64,000 nt of DNA from Streptomyces sp. Ru62. GTDB taxonomy: Bacteria > Actinomycetota > Actinomycetes > Streptomycetales > Streptomycetaceae. The translations under genes and the position numbers were made by a program. The stretch covers positions 1-64,000 of the forward strand of contig NZ_PQSU01000018.1 of assembly GCF_002920615.1 (NCBI RefSeq), written 5' to 3'. Below are positions 42,318-50,284 of this stretch, one piece after another; position 1 is the stretch's first letter, and each line of letters starts with the position of its first letter. Under the pieces are notes generated by a model, which did no database searches, was not told where the DNA came from, and worked only from the letters and a program-made list of their open reading frames with translations.

Positions 42318-42959
42318 TTGAGCGACCAGCCCGCCCCGGCCCCGCTGCTGATCGCCTGCGCGCTCGGCATCGAGCACCTCGCCCTGCGCACCGGCGACAG
42401 GAGCGGGGCGGACGGGCCGTACACCGTCGTCCGCACGGGCATGGGCCCGAAGGCGGCGGAACGCTCCGTCGGCCGGCACCTCGCCGGTCCGGCGTCGGCC
42501 GGCACCGCCGTGCTGGCCACCGGTTTCTGCGCCGGGCTGGCCCCCGGCATGCACCCCGGCGACCTGGTCGTCGCCGAGGAGACCCGGGATCCGCGCGGGA
42601 CCGTCCCGTGCGTGGGCACCGACCTGCTGGTCAAGGAACTCGTGCGGCTGCTGCCCGGACGCACGGTCCACACCGGCCCGCTCACCGGCTCCGACCACGT
42701 GGTGCGGGGGGCCGAGCGGTACGATCTGCTCGCCACCGGCGCGGTCGCGGTCGACATGGAGTCGGCGGCCACGCTGCGCACGGCCGTCCGCACGGGCGAG
42801 CGTCCGGTCGCGGCCGTCCGGGTCGTCGTGGACGCTCCGGAACACGAACTCGTCCGGATCGGCACGCTGCGCGGTGGAATATCAGCCTTCCGCGTTCTTC
42901 GTTCCATCCTTCCCTCATTTTTTGAATGGCACCGTTCTTTGCTGCTCCCTCGGAGGTGA
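42318..42959 (+). CDS. hpnG: Adenosylhopane nucleosidase HpnG (phosphorylase family)
   Basis: A 213-residue member of the nucleoside phosphorylase/nucleosidase superfamily. ACALGIEHLALRTGDR at the N-terminus, VLATGFCAGLAPGMHPGDLV, and the base/ribose-binding VAVDMESAATLRTA near residue 145 are seen. HpnG removes adenine from adenosylhopane to give ribosylhopane. The TTG start lies one base after the cyclase stop. The last 60 or so bases have much lower G+C (TCATTTTTTGAATGG) than their surroundings and carry the ribosome site of hpnH just beyond. Confidence 0.85.
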   Translation: MSDQPAPAPLLIACALGIEHLALRTGDRSGADGPYTVVRTGMGPKAAERSVGRHLAGPASAGTAVLATGFCAGLAPGMHPGDLVVAEETRDPRGTVPCVGTDLLVKELVRLLPGRTVHTGPLTGSDHVVRGAERYDLLATGAVAVDMESAATLRTAVRTGERPVAAVRVVVDAPEHELVRIGTLRGGISAFRVLRSILPSFFEWHRSLLLPRR

Positions 42960-42964
42960 GCCAG

Positions 42965-43987
42965 ATGGCCATGCCGTTGCGCCAGTCCATCAAGGTCGCG
43001 ACATACCTGGCTGAACAGAAGCTCCGCAGGCGGGACAAGTTCCCGCTCATCGTGGAGCTGGAACCGTTGTTCGCCTGCAATCTGAAGTGCGAGGGCTGCG
43101 GCAAGATCCAGCACCCGGCCGGTGTGCTCAAGCAGCGCATGCCGGTGGCCCAGGCCGTGGGCGCGGTGCTGGAGTCCGGTGCGCCGATGGTGTCCATCGC
43201 CGGTGGCGAACCATTGATGCACCCTCAGATCGACGAGATCGTGCGGCAGTTGGTGGCGAAACGGAAGTACGTCTTCCTGTGCACCAACGCGATGCTGCTG
43301 CGCAAGAAGATGGACAAGTTCACGCCCTCGCCCTACTTCGCGTTCGCCGTGCACATCGACGGGCTGCGGGAGCGGCACGACGAGTCCGTCGCGAAGGAAG
43401 GCGTCTTCGACGAGGCGGTGGAGGCCATCAAGGAGGCCAAGCGGCGCGGCTTCCGGGTGACCACCAACTCCACCTTCTTCAACACCGACACCCCGCAGAC
43501 CATCATCGAGGTGCTCAACTTCCTCAACGACGACCTCAAGGTCGACGAGATGATGATCTCGCCCGCCTACGCCTACGAGAAGGCCCCCGACCAGGACCAC
43601 TTCCTCGGTGTCGAGCAGACCCGCGAGCTGTTCCGGAAGGCTTTCGCGGGCGGCAACCGCAAGAAGTGGCGGCTCAACCACTCCCCGCTCTTCCTGGACT
43701 TCCTGGAGGGCAAGGTCGACTTCCCGTGCACCGCCTGGGCGATCCCGAACTACTCGCTCTTCGGCTGGCAGCGCCCCTGCTACCTGATGAGCGACGGGTA
43801 CGTGCCGACGTACCGCGAACTCATCGAGAAGACCGACTGGGACAAGTACGGCCGCGGCAAGGACCCGCGCTGCGACAACTGCATGGCGCACTGCGGCTAC
43901 GAGCCGACCGCCGTCCTCGCCACCATGGGCTCCCTGAAGGAGTCCCTGCGGGCGATGCGCGAGACCGTCTCCGGAAACCGGGAGTGA
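42965..43987 (+). CDS. hpnH: Radical SAM adenosyl-hopene transferase HpnH
   Basis: A 340-residue radical SAM enzyme that joins the 5'-deoxyadenosyl group to hopene. The cluster motif FACNLKCEGCGK gives C38, C42 and C45; SIAGGEPLMHPQI is the SAM-binding GGE region. A C-terminal Cys cluster, RCDNCMAHCGYEP, is present as in the B12-binding-domain-less HpnH family. Start ATG 42965 (MAMPLRQS) is decided by GGAGG at 42952-42956. It is followed four bases later by ispG. Confidence 0.92.
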   Translation: MAMPLRQSIKVATYLAEQKLRRRDKFPLIVELEPLFACNLKCEGCGKIQHPAGVLKQRMPVAQAVGAVLESGAPMVSIAGGEPLMHPQIDEIVRQLVAKRKYVFLCTNAMLLRKKMDKFTPSPYFAFAVHIDGLRERHDESVAKEGVFDEAVEAIKEAKRRGFRVTTNSTFFNTDTPQTIIEVLNFLNDDLKVDEMMISPAYAYEKAPDQDHFLGVEQTRELFRKAFAGGNRKKWRLNHSPLFLDFLEGKVDFPCTAWAIPNYSLFGWQRPCYLMSDGYVPTYRELIEKTDWDKYGRGKDPRCDNCMAHCGYEPTAVLATMGSLKESLRAMRETVSGNRE

Positions 43988-43991
43988 GGCG

Positions 43992-45119
43992 ATGACCGCC
44001 GTTCCCTTGGGCGTTCCCGGGGTACCGGCCCGTCCGGTCGCGCCGCGACGGCAGTCGCGGCAGATCCACGTCGGGCCGGTGGCGGTCGGGGGCGGAGCCC
44101 CGGTGTCGGTGCAGTCCATGACGACGACCCGCACGTCGGACATCGGCGCCACCCTGCAGCAGATAGCGGAACTCACCGCGTCCGGCTGCCAGATCGTCCG
44201 CGTCGCCTGCCCCACGCAGGACGACGCGGACGCCCTCGCCACCATCGCCCGCAAGTCGCAGATCCCGGTGGTCGCGGACATCCACTTCCAGCCGAAGTAC
44301 GTGTTCGCCGCCATCGAGGCCGGCTGTGCGGCGGTGCGCGTGAACCCGGGCAACATCAAGCAGTTCGACGACAAGGTCAAGGAGATCGCCAGGGCCGCCA
44401 AGGACCACGGCACGCCGATCCGGATCGGCGTCAACGCCGGTTCGCTGGACCGGCGGCTGCTCCAGAAGTATGGCAAGGCGACCCCGGAGGCCCTGGTCGA
44501 GTCGGCCCTGCGGGAGGCATCGCTCTTCGAGGAGCACGACTTCCGCGACATCAAGATCTCCGTCAAGCACAACGACCCGGTCGTGATGATCGAGGCGTAC
44601 CGGCAGCTCGCCGAACAGTGCGACTACCCGCTGCACCTGGGCGTCACGGAGGCCGGTCCCGCCTTCCAGGGCACGATCAAGTCGGCCGTCGCCTTCGGAG
44701 CGTTGCTGTCCCGGGGCGTCGGGGACACCATCCGGGTGTCGCTGAGCGCGCCGCCCGCCGAGGAGGTCAAGGTCGGCATCCAGATCCTCCAGTCGCTGGG
44801 GCTGCGGCAGCGGCGCCTGGAGATCGTCTCCTGTCCGTCCTGCGGCCGGGCCCAGGTGGACGTGTACAAGCTCGCCGAGGAGGTCACCGCCGGGCTGGAC
44901 GGCATGGAAGTGCCGCTCAGGGTGGCGGTGATGGGGTGTGTGGTCAACGGTCCGGGCGAGGCCCGGGAGGCCGACCTCGGAGTTGCCTCGGGCAACGGAA
45001 AGGGCCAGATCTTCGTCAAGGGCGAGGTCGTCAAGACCGTCCCCGAGTCGAAGATCGTGGAGACCCTCATCGAGGAGGCCATGAAGCTCGCCGAGCGGAC
45101 GAGCCCCGCAGACAGTTGA
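43992..45119 (+). CDS. ispG: 4-hydroxy-3-methylbut-2-en-1-yl diphosphate synthase IspG
   Basis: A 375-residue iron-sulfur enzyme of the MEP pathway converting MEcPP to HMBPP. SRQIHVGPVAVGGGAPVSVQ and SMTTTRTSD open the TIM barrel; Cys ligands are in SCPSCGRAQVD (C281 and C284) and GCVVNGPGEA (C316), with the conserved Glu a few residues on. It is a dedicated-looking copy within the hopanoid operon, next to dxs. ATG 43992 follows GGAGTGAGG. Confidence 0.94.
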   Translation: MTAVPLGVPGVPARPVAPRRQSRQIHVGPVAVGGGAPVSVQSMTTTRTSDIGATLQQIAELTASGCQIVRVACPTQDDADALATIARKSQIPVVADIHFQPKYVFAAIEAGCAAVRVNPGNIKQFDDKVKEIARAAKDHGTPIRIGVNAGSLDRRLLQKYGKATPEALVESALREASLFEEHDFRDIKISVKHNDPVVMIEAYRQLAEQCDYPLHLGVTEAGPAFQGTIKSAVAFGALLSRGVGDTIRVSLSAPPAEEVKVGIQILQSLGLRQRRLEIVSCPSCGRAQVDVYKLAEEVTAGLDGMEVPLRVAVMGCVVNGPGEAREADLGVASGNGKGQIFVKGEVVKTVPESKIVETLIEEAMKLAERTSPADS

Positions 45120-45155
45120 GTTGAGGCAAGGCACGGACCGAGAGGGGGCCCTAGC

Positions 45156-47054
45156 GTGACGATTCTGGAGAAGATCCGGGGACCACGCGACCTGAAGGCG
45201 CTGTCCGAGGCGGAACTCGGTGAACTGTCCGAGGAGATACGTGACTTCCTGGTGCACGCGGTGTCGAGGACCGGCGGTCACCTCGGCCCCAACCTGGGGG
45301 TCGTGGAACTGACCGTCGCGCTCCACCGGGTCTTCGAGTCACCGGCCGACCGCATCCTGTGGGACACCGGCCACCAGAGCTACGTGCACAAGCTCCTGAC
45401 CGGCCGTCAGGACTTCTCCAAGCTGCGCGGCAAGGGCGGACTGTCCGGCTACCCCTCACGCGAGGAGTCCGAGCACGACGTCATCGAGAACAGCCACGCC
45501 TCCACCGCGCTCGGCTGGGCCGACGGGCTCGCCAAGGCCCACCAGGTGCTGGGGGAGAAGGGCCATGTGGTCGCGGTCATCGGCGACGGCGCGCTGACCG
45601 GCGGCATGGCCTGGGAGGCGCTCAACAACATCGCGGCGGCCAAGGACCGGCCGCTGATCATCGTCGTCAACGACAACGAGCGGTCGTACGCCCCCACCAT
45701 CGGCGGCCTCGCCAACCACCTGGCCACCCTGCGCACCACCGACGGCTACGAGAAGGTCCTCGCCTGGGGCAAGGAGGTGCTCCAGCGCACCCCCGTCGTC
45801 GGCAGCACCCTCTACGAGTCCCTGCACGGCGCGAAGAAGGGCTTCAAGGACGCCTTCGCCCCGCAGGGCATGTTCGAGGACCTGGGCCTGAAGTACCTCG
45901 GCCCGATCGACGGCCATGACATCGGCGCCGTCGAGTCCGCGCTGCGCCGCGCGAAACGCTTCCACGGCCCCGTCCTGGTCCACTGCCTCACCGAGAAGGG
46001 CCGCGGCTACGAGCCCGCCCTCGCGCACGAGGAGGACCACTTCCACACCGTCGGCGTGATGGACCCGCTCACCTGTGCACCGCTCGCCCCGGCGGGCGGC
46101 CCCTCCTGGACCTCGGTGTTCGGCGAGGAGATCGTCAAGATCGGCGAGGAGCGCGAGGACGTCGTGGCGATCACGGCGGCCATGCTGCACCCGGTCGGCC
46201 TCGGGAAGTTCGCCGAGCGCTTCCCGGACCGGGTCTGGGACGTGGGCATCGCCGAGCAGCACGCGGCCGTCTCCGCGGCCGGCCTCGCGACCGGCGGGCT
46301 GCACCCGGTCGTCGCCGTCTACGCCACCTTCCTCAACCGGGCCTTCGACCAGCTCCTGATGGACGTCGCCCTGCACCGCTGCGGGGTCACCTTCGTCCTG
46401 GACCGGGCCGGCGTCACCGGCGTCGACGGACCCTCCCACAACGGCATGTGGGACATGTCCGTCCTCCAGGTCGTCCCGGGCCTCAGGATCGCCGCCCCCC
46501 GCGACGCCGACCAGCTGCGCGCCCAGCTGCGCGAGGCGGTCGCCGTGGACGACGCGCCCACCCTGGTCCGCTTCCCGAAGGAGTCCGTCGGCCCGGCTGT
46601 CCCGGCACTCGACCACGTCGGCGGCATGGACGTCCTGCACCGCGCCGAACACCCCCAGGTGCTGCTGGTGGCCGTCGGTGTGATGGCCTCCGTGTGCCTC
46701 CAGGCCGCCGAGCTGCTCGAAGCCCGCGGGATCGGCTGCACGGTGGTGGACCCGCGCTGGGTCAAGCCGGTCGACCCCGCGCTGCCGGGCCTGGCGGCCG
46801 AGCACCGCCTGGTCGCCGTGGTCGAGGACAACAGCCGGGCCGCGGGCGTCGGTTCCGCGGTGGCGCTGACCCTCGGCGACGCCGACGTGGACGTGCCGGT
46901 GCGGCGGTTCGGCATCCCGGAGCAGTTCCTCCCGCACGCCAAACGCAGCGAGGTGCTGGCCGACATCGGTCTCACGCCCGTCGAGATCGCCGGGCGGATC
47001 AGCGCCAGCCTGGCCGTCAAGGACGTCGGCGGCGCAGTCAAGGAGAGTGAATGA
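45156..47054 (+). CDS. dxs: 1-deoxy-D-xylulose-5-phosphate synthase
   Basis: A 632-residue thiamine-diphosphate enzyme, first step of the MEP pathway (pyruvate plus glyceraldehyde 3-phosphate). SRTGGHLGPNLGVVELTVAL, GHQSYVHKLLTGR and VIGDGALTGGMAWEALNN (ThDP/metal site) are complete, and the central GIAEQHAAVSAAGLA holds the catalytic Glu. GTG 45156 gives VTILEKIRGP, with GAGAGGGGG upstream. It overlaps the next gene by four bases. With ispG it should raise precursor flow when hopanoids are made. Confidence 0.95.
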   Translation: MTILEKIRGPRDLKALSEAELGELSEEIRDFLVHAVSRTGGHLGPNLGVVELTVALHRVFESPADRILWDTGHQSYVHKLLTGRQDFSKLRGKGGLSGYPSREESEHDVIENSHASTALGWADGLAKAHQVLGEKGHVVAVIGDGALTGGMAWEALNNIAAAKDRPLIIVVNDNERSYAPTIGGLANHLATLRTTDGYEKVLAWGKEVLQRTPVVGSTLYESLHGAKKGFKDAFAPQGMFEDLGLKYLGPIDGHDIGAVESALRRAKRFHGPVLVHCLTEKGRGYEPALAHEEDHFHTVGVMDPLTCAPLAPAGGPSWTSVFGEEIVKIGEEREDVVAITAAMLHPVGLGKFAERFPDRVWDVGIAEQHAAVSAAGLATGGLHPVVAVYATFLNRAFDQLLMDVALHRCGVTFVLDRAGVTGVDGPSHNGMWDMSVLQVVPGLRIAAPRDADQLRAQLREAVAVDDAPTLVRFPKESVGPAVPALDHVGGMDVLHRAEHPQVLLVAVGVMASVCLQAAELLEARGIGCTVVDPRWVKPVDPALPGLAAEHRLVAVVEDNSRAAGVGSAVALTLGDADVDVPVRRFGIPEQFLPHAKRSEVLADIGLTPVEIAGRISASLAVKDVGGAVKESE

Positions 47055-48436
47055 CCACCGAGTTCGACCTCGGCGCCCTGCTCGCCGAGCGCGGAGCCGA
47101 GCGCTACGAGCTGCACGCGAAGCACCTCAACCCGCAGCTCCCGCGCATGCTGCACACCATCGGCTTCGACAAGGTCTACGAGCGTGCCGAGGGAGCGCAC
47201 TTCTTCGACGCGGAGGGCAACGACTACCTGGACATGCTCGCCGGGTTCGGTGTGATGGGCCTCGGCCGCCACCACCCGGTCGTCCGCAAGGCGCTGCACG
47301 ACGTCCTGGACCTGGACCTCGCCGACCTCACCCGCTTCGACTGCCAGCCGCTGCCCGGCCTGCTCGCCGAGCGGCTGCTGGCGCACAGCCCGCACCTGGA
47401 CCGGGTCTTCTTCGGCAACAGCGGCACCGAGGCGGTGGAGACGGCCCTGAAGTTCGCCCGGTACGCCACCGGCAAGCCACGCGTCCTGTACTGCGACCAC
47501 GCCTTCCACGGCCTGACCACCGGCTCCCTCTCGGTCAACGGTGAGAGCGGCTTCCGCGACGGCTTCGCCCCGCTGCTGCCCGACACCGCCGTACCGCTCG
47601 GGGATCTCGACGCCCTGGCGCGGGAGTTGATGAAGGGCGACGTCGCCGCGCTGATCGTGGAGCCGATCCAGGGCAAGGGCGTGCACGAGGCGCCGCCCGG
47701 CTATCTGCGGGCCGCTCAGGAGCTGCTGCACCGGCACAAGGCGCTGCTCATCGCCGACGAGGTGCAGACCGGCCTCGGCCGCACCGGTGACTTCTACGCC
47801 TACCAGCACGAGGACGGCGTCGAACCCGACCTGGTGTGCGTCGCCAAGGCACTGTCCGGCGGCTATGTGCCCGTCGGCGCCACCCTCGGCAAGGAGTGGA
47901 TCTTCAAGAAGGTCTACTCGTCCATGGACCGGGTGCTGGTGCACTCGGCGAGCTTCGGCTCCAACGCCCAGGCCATGGCGTGCGGGCTCGCCGTGCTGTC
48001 GGTCATGGAGAACGAGCAGATCGTCGCCGGCGTGCGCCGGACGGGCGAACTGCTGAAGTCCCGGCTCACCGCACTGATCGACACGTACGAACTGCTCGCC
48101 GACGTCCGGGGCCGGGGCCTGATGATCGGCATCGAGTTCGGCAAGCCGTCCTCACTGAAGCTGCGCAGCCGCTGGACCATGCTCCAGGCGGCCCGCAAGG
48201 GACTGTTCGCCCAGATGGTCGTCGTACCGCTGCTGCAGAAGCACCGCATCCTCACCCAGGTCTCCGGTGACCATCTGGAGGTGATCAAGCTCATTCCGCC
48301 ACTGGTCATCGACGAGGCCGACGTGGACCGCTTCGTGGACGCCTTCGCCGCGGTCATGGACGACGCGCACAGCGGCGGCGGCCTGATGTGGGACTTCGGC
48401 AAGACCTTGATCAAGCAGGCGGTGGCCAACCGCTGA
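47051..48436 (+). CDS. hpnO: Class III aminotransferase HpnO (aminobacteriohopanetriol synthesis)
   Basis: A 461-residue PLP enzyme. FFGNSGTEAVETALKFARY binds PLP phosphate; YCDHAFHGLTTGSLS stacks the ring; LLIADEVQTGLGRTGDF carries the PLP-binding Asp; the Schiff-base Lys is in LVCVAKALSGGYVPVGA. In hopanoid clusters HpnO converts the ribosylhopane-derived aldehyde to 35-aminobacteriohopanetriol. The ATG overlaps the dxs stop and has AGGAG before it. Last enzyme of the operon. A more general aminotransferase role is possible, but position favours HpnO. Confidence 0.85.
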   Translation: MTTEFDLGALLAERGAERYELHAKHLNPQLPRMLHTIGFDKVYERAEGAHFFDAEGNDYLDMLAGFGVMGLGRHHPVVRKALHDVLDLDLADLTRFDCQPLPGLLAERLLAHSPHLDRVFFGNSGTEAVETALKFARYATGKPRVLYCDHAFHGLTTGSLSVNGESGFRDGFAPLLPDTAVPLGDLDALARELMKGDVAALIVEPIQGKGVHEAPPGYLRAAQELLHRHKALLIADEVQTGLGRTGDFYAYQHEDGVEPDLVCVAKALSGGYVPVGATLGKEWIFKKVYSSMDRVLVHSASFGSNAQAMACGLAVLSVMENEQIVAGVRRTGELLKSRLTALIDTYELLADVRGRGLMIGIEFGKPSSLKLRSRWTMLQAARKGLFAQMVVVPLLQKHRILTQVSGDHLEVIKLIPPLVIDEADVDRFVDAFAAVMDDAHSGGGLMWDFGKTLIKQAVANR

Positions 48437-48440
48437 CGGT

Positions 48441-48456
48441 GGCGCCCACGGGCGCC
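48441..48456 (+). terminator. Short GC stem-loop after hpnO
   Basis: GGCGCC at 48441-48446 pairs with GGCGCC at 48451-48456 over a 4-base loop, five bases after the hpnO stop. It is short, so read-through into the regulator gene is possible. Confidence 0.4.
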
Positions 48457-48472
48457 GCTGCTCCCCCGGTCT

Positions 48473-48507
48473 TTGCCTCTGAGGCAAGAAAATTGCCTCA
48501 CGGGCAA
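48473..48507. promoter_or_regulatory. Array of alternating TTGCC/GGCAA half-sites before the XRE-cupin gene
   Basis: Four half-sites alternate in orientation: TTGCCT at 48473, AGGCAA at 48482, TTGCCT at 48493 and GGCAA at 48503. They form three overlapping inverted repeats with 3-5 base gaps. The array ends 20 bases before the regulator start codon, a typical autoregulatory operator position. Confidence 0.6.
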
Positions 48508-48527
48508 GACTGGGGCTGAATGGAGGC

Positions 48528-49157
48528 ATGAACGCCTCAGACGCCGCGCCGGCGGCGGGCTCGGCTCCGGACGACGGCCTCCCCGCCGTCGCGCCGCAGC
48601 TCCGTGCCCTGCGCCGGCGCGCCGGCCTCACGCTGGAGGCCGCGGCCCGCGCCGCCGGTCTCTCTCCGGCCCACCTCTCCCGGCTGGAGACCGGGCAGCG
48701 CCAGCCGTCGCTGCCGATGCTGCTCGCGCTCGCCCGTATCTACGGTACGACCGTCTCCGAACTGCTCGGTGAGACGGTCGGCGACCGGGACGCGATCGTG
48801 CGGGCCGCCGACATGGAGCCGACCCGCGCGGGCGGGTGGACGTACGTCCAGGCCGGGGCGCCCGGCCGCGGCATGCAGGCCCTGCGGGTGCGGGTGCCGC
48901 ACGGTTCGCAGGGCGACATCGTGCGCGTCCACCCCGGTGAGGAGTGGCTCTACGTCCTCAAGGGGCGCCTGCGCCTGCGCCTCGGCGACACCGCGCACCT
49001 GTTGGGGCCCGGTGACAGCGCGCACTTCGACTCGCTCACCCCGCACCGCCTCGCCGCCGAAGACCACGACGGCGTGGAGCTGCTGTTCGTCCACACCCTG
49101 CTGCAGAGCCCCACGGCCACGCTGTGCCTGGGCCCGCTGACCGGAGAGCTGCCATGA
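48528..49157 (+). CDS. XRE family transcriptional regulator with cupin domain
   Basis: A 209-residue regulator. Residues 23-80 form a lambda-repressor-like helix-turn-helix (APQLRALRRRAGLTLEAAAR with LSPAHLSRLETGQRQPSLPM). From residue 100 a cupin barrel follows (VRVHPGEEWLYVLKGRLRLR, then LLGPGDSAHFDSLTPHRL). Such proteins often sense a small metabolite in the cupin and repress their own promoter. The start ATG has GGAGG five to six bases upstream. Its stop overlaps the ATG of the DUF6126 gene. Confidence 0.9.
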   Translation: MNASDAAPAAGSAPDDGLPAVAPQLRALRRRAGLTLEAAARAAGLSPAHLSRLETGQRQPSLPMLLALARIYGTTVSELLGETVGDRDAIVRAADMEPTRAGGWTYVQAGAPGRGMQALRVRVPHGSQGDIVRVHPGEEWLYVLKGRLRLRLGDTAHLLGPGDSAHFDSLTPHRLAAEDHDGVELLFVHTLLQSPTATLCLGPLTGELP

Positions 49158-49276
49158 GCAACTTCGAGGAGAAGTTCCCCCGATCCCTGTGGATCCGGCT
49201 GATCATCTACATCGCCCTCGGGCACGTCCTGGCCGCGTTCCTCTACCTGCTGTTCGCGTTGGGCGGCAAGGGATAG
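49154..49276 (+). CDS. DUF6126 family small membrane protein (40 aa)
   Basis: A 40-residue peptide coupled by ATGA to the regulator gene. Residues 1-12 (MSNFEEKFPRSL) are polar, residues 13-36 form one hydrophobic helix (IRLIIYIALGHVLAAFLYLL, then FAL), and a short GGKG tail follows. I recognise this as the DUF6126 family found next to XRE-cupin genes in Streptomyces. Function unknown; it may signal membrane state or stabilise a partner. A GGAGAGCTGCC ribosome site precedes it. Confidence 0.75.
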   Translation: MSNFEEKFPRSLWIRLIIYIALGHVLAAFLYLLFALGGKG

Positions 49277-49314
49277 GGGCATGAGGGCGGAACCAGCCGG
49301 CCGGCGTCCTCCCG

Positions 49315-50112
49315 TCAGTCCAGCAGACGGACGCGCAGCCGCTCGCGGGAGTCGGAGGAGAGGCCGAGGCCCCGCGCCAGATAGGTGTCGACGTCGCCCC
49401 AGGTCTCCTCGATGCTCGCGAAGGCCGCCTCCAGGTACTCGGCGCGGGCGTCGAAGAGGGGGTTGAGCAGTTCCATCACCTCGGGCGTGTACGCGGTGTC
49501 CGCGCTGCCGCTGCGGCGAACCTTGTAGCGGCGGTGGGCGGCGCCCGACTCCAGGTAGTCGGCGACGATCGCGTCCCGCTCCACTCCGAGAGCGAGGAGC
49601 GTGACGGCCATGGAGATGCCCGCGCGGTCCTTGCCCGCCGCGCAGTGCATCAGCGCGGGCACGCTGTCGTCGGCCAGCGCGTGCAGCACGCGCGCGTGCT
49701 CGGCGGTGCGCTCCGTGACGATCTTCCGGTAGGAGGCGATCATCCGGGCCGCGCCCTTGCCGTCGTCCAGGATCGCGCGCAGCTGGTCGAGGTCGCCGTC
49801 GCGGACCATCTTCCAGAACTCGGCGCCGTCCGCCGGGTCGCTCAGCGGCAGGTTCACGTTCCGCACGCCGGGCAGCTCGACGTCCGGCCCCTCCAGCTTC
49901 TGGTCGGCCGCGTTGCGGAAGTCGAAGATCGTGTGCAGGCCCAGGGAGGAGAGGAAGGCCGCGTCCTCCTCCGTCGCGTGCGCCAGGTGACCGCTGCGGA
50001 ACAGCACGCCGTACCGCACCCGCCGCCCGTCCGTGGTCGGCAGCCCGCCCACGTCACGGAAATTGCGCACTCCGGCCAGCTCCGGCTCGGTCGACGGGAC
50101 CTGCTGCGTCAC
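49315..50112 (-). CDS. Tyrosine-protein phosphatase (DSP/PtpB-like)
   Basis: A 265-residue phosphatase. ELAGVRNFRDVGGLPTTDGR at the N-terminus and the active-site loop LMHCAAGKDRAGISMA (Cys near residue 157, Arg six residues on) define the MptpB-like family, which acts on phosphotyrosine and often on phosphoinositides. The GTG start (VTQQVPSTEP) is decided by GGAGGAG five to six bases upstream. It is divergent from the alpha-galactosidase. A TTGCCC and TATGGT pair on the minus strand near 50170-50200 could be its promoter. Confidence 0.88.
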   Translation of the reverse strand: MTQQVPSTEPELAGVRNFRDVGGLPTTDGRRVRYGVLFRSGHLAHATEEDAAFLSSLGLHTIFDFRNAADQKLEGPDVELPGVRNVNLPLSDPADGAEFWKMVRDGDLDQLRAILDDGKGAARMIASYRKIVTERTAEHARVLHALADDSVPALMHCAAGKDRAGISMAVTLLALGVERDAIVADYLESGAAHRRYKVRRSGSADTAYTPEVMELLNPLFDARAEYLEAAFASIEETWGDVDTYLARGLGLSSDSRERLRVRLLD

Positions 50113-50242
50113 GGGGGCTCCTCCCGGTCGGTCCCCGCCGTCGCGGCTCGTCGGCGGGCGCTGAGTCGACCATACGGCATCGATTTCCTCGGGCAATGAG
50201 TTGTACATAGGCATTGTCAGAGGGGTCCGTGGCCCTTGATGA

Positions 50243-50271
50243 TGTTGGCACTTGAGCGGATCTGTTGGCAC
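50243..50271. promoter_or_regulatory. Direct repeat TGTTGGCAC, 20-base period, before alpha-galactosidase
   Basis: TGTTGGCAC occurs at 50243-50251 and again at 50263-50271, exactly two helical turns apart and on the same face. It ends 13 bases before the proposed start codon. It could be an operator for a sugar-responsive regulator. No regulator gene adjoins. Confidence 0.4.
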
Positions 50272-50284
50272 CTGTGAGGTCTCG

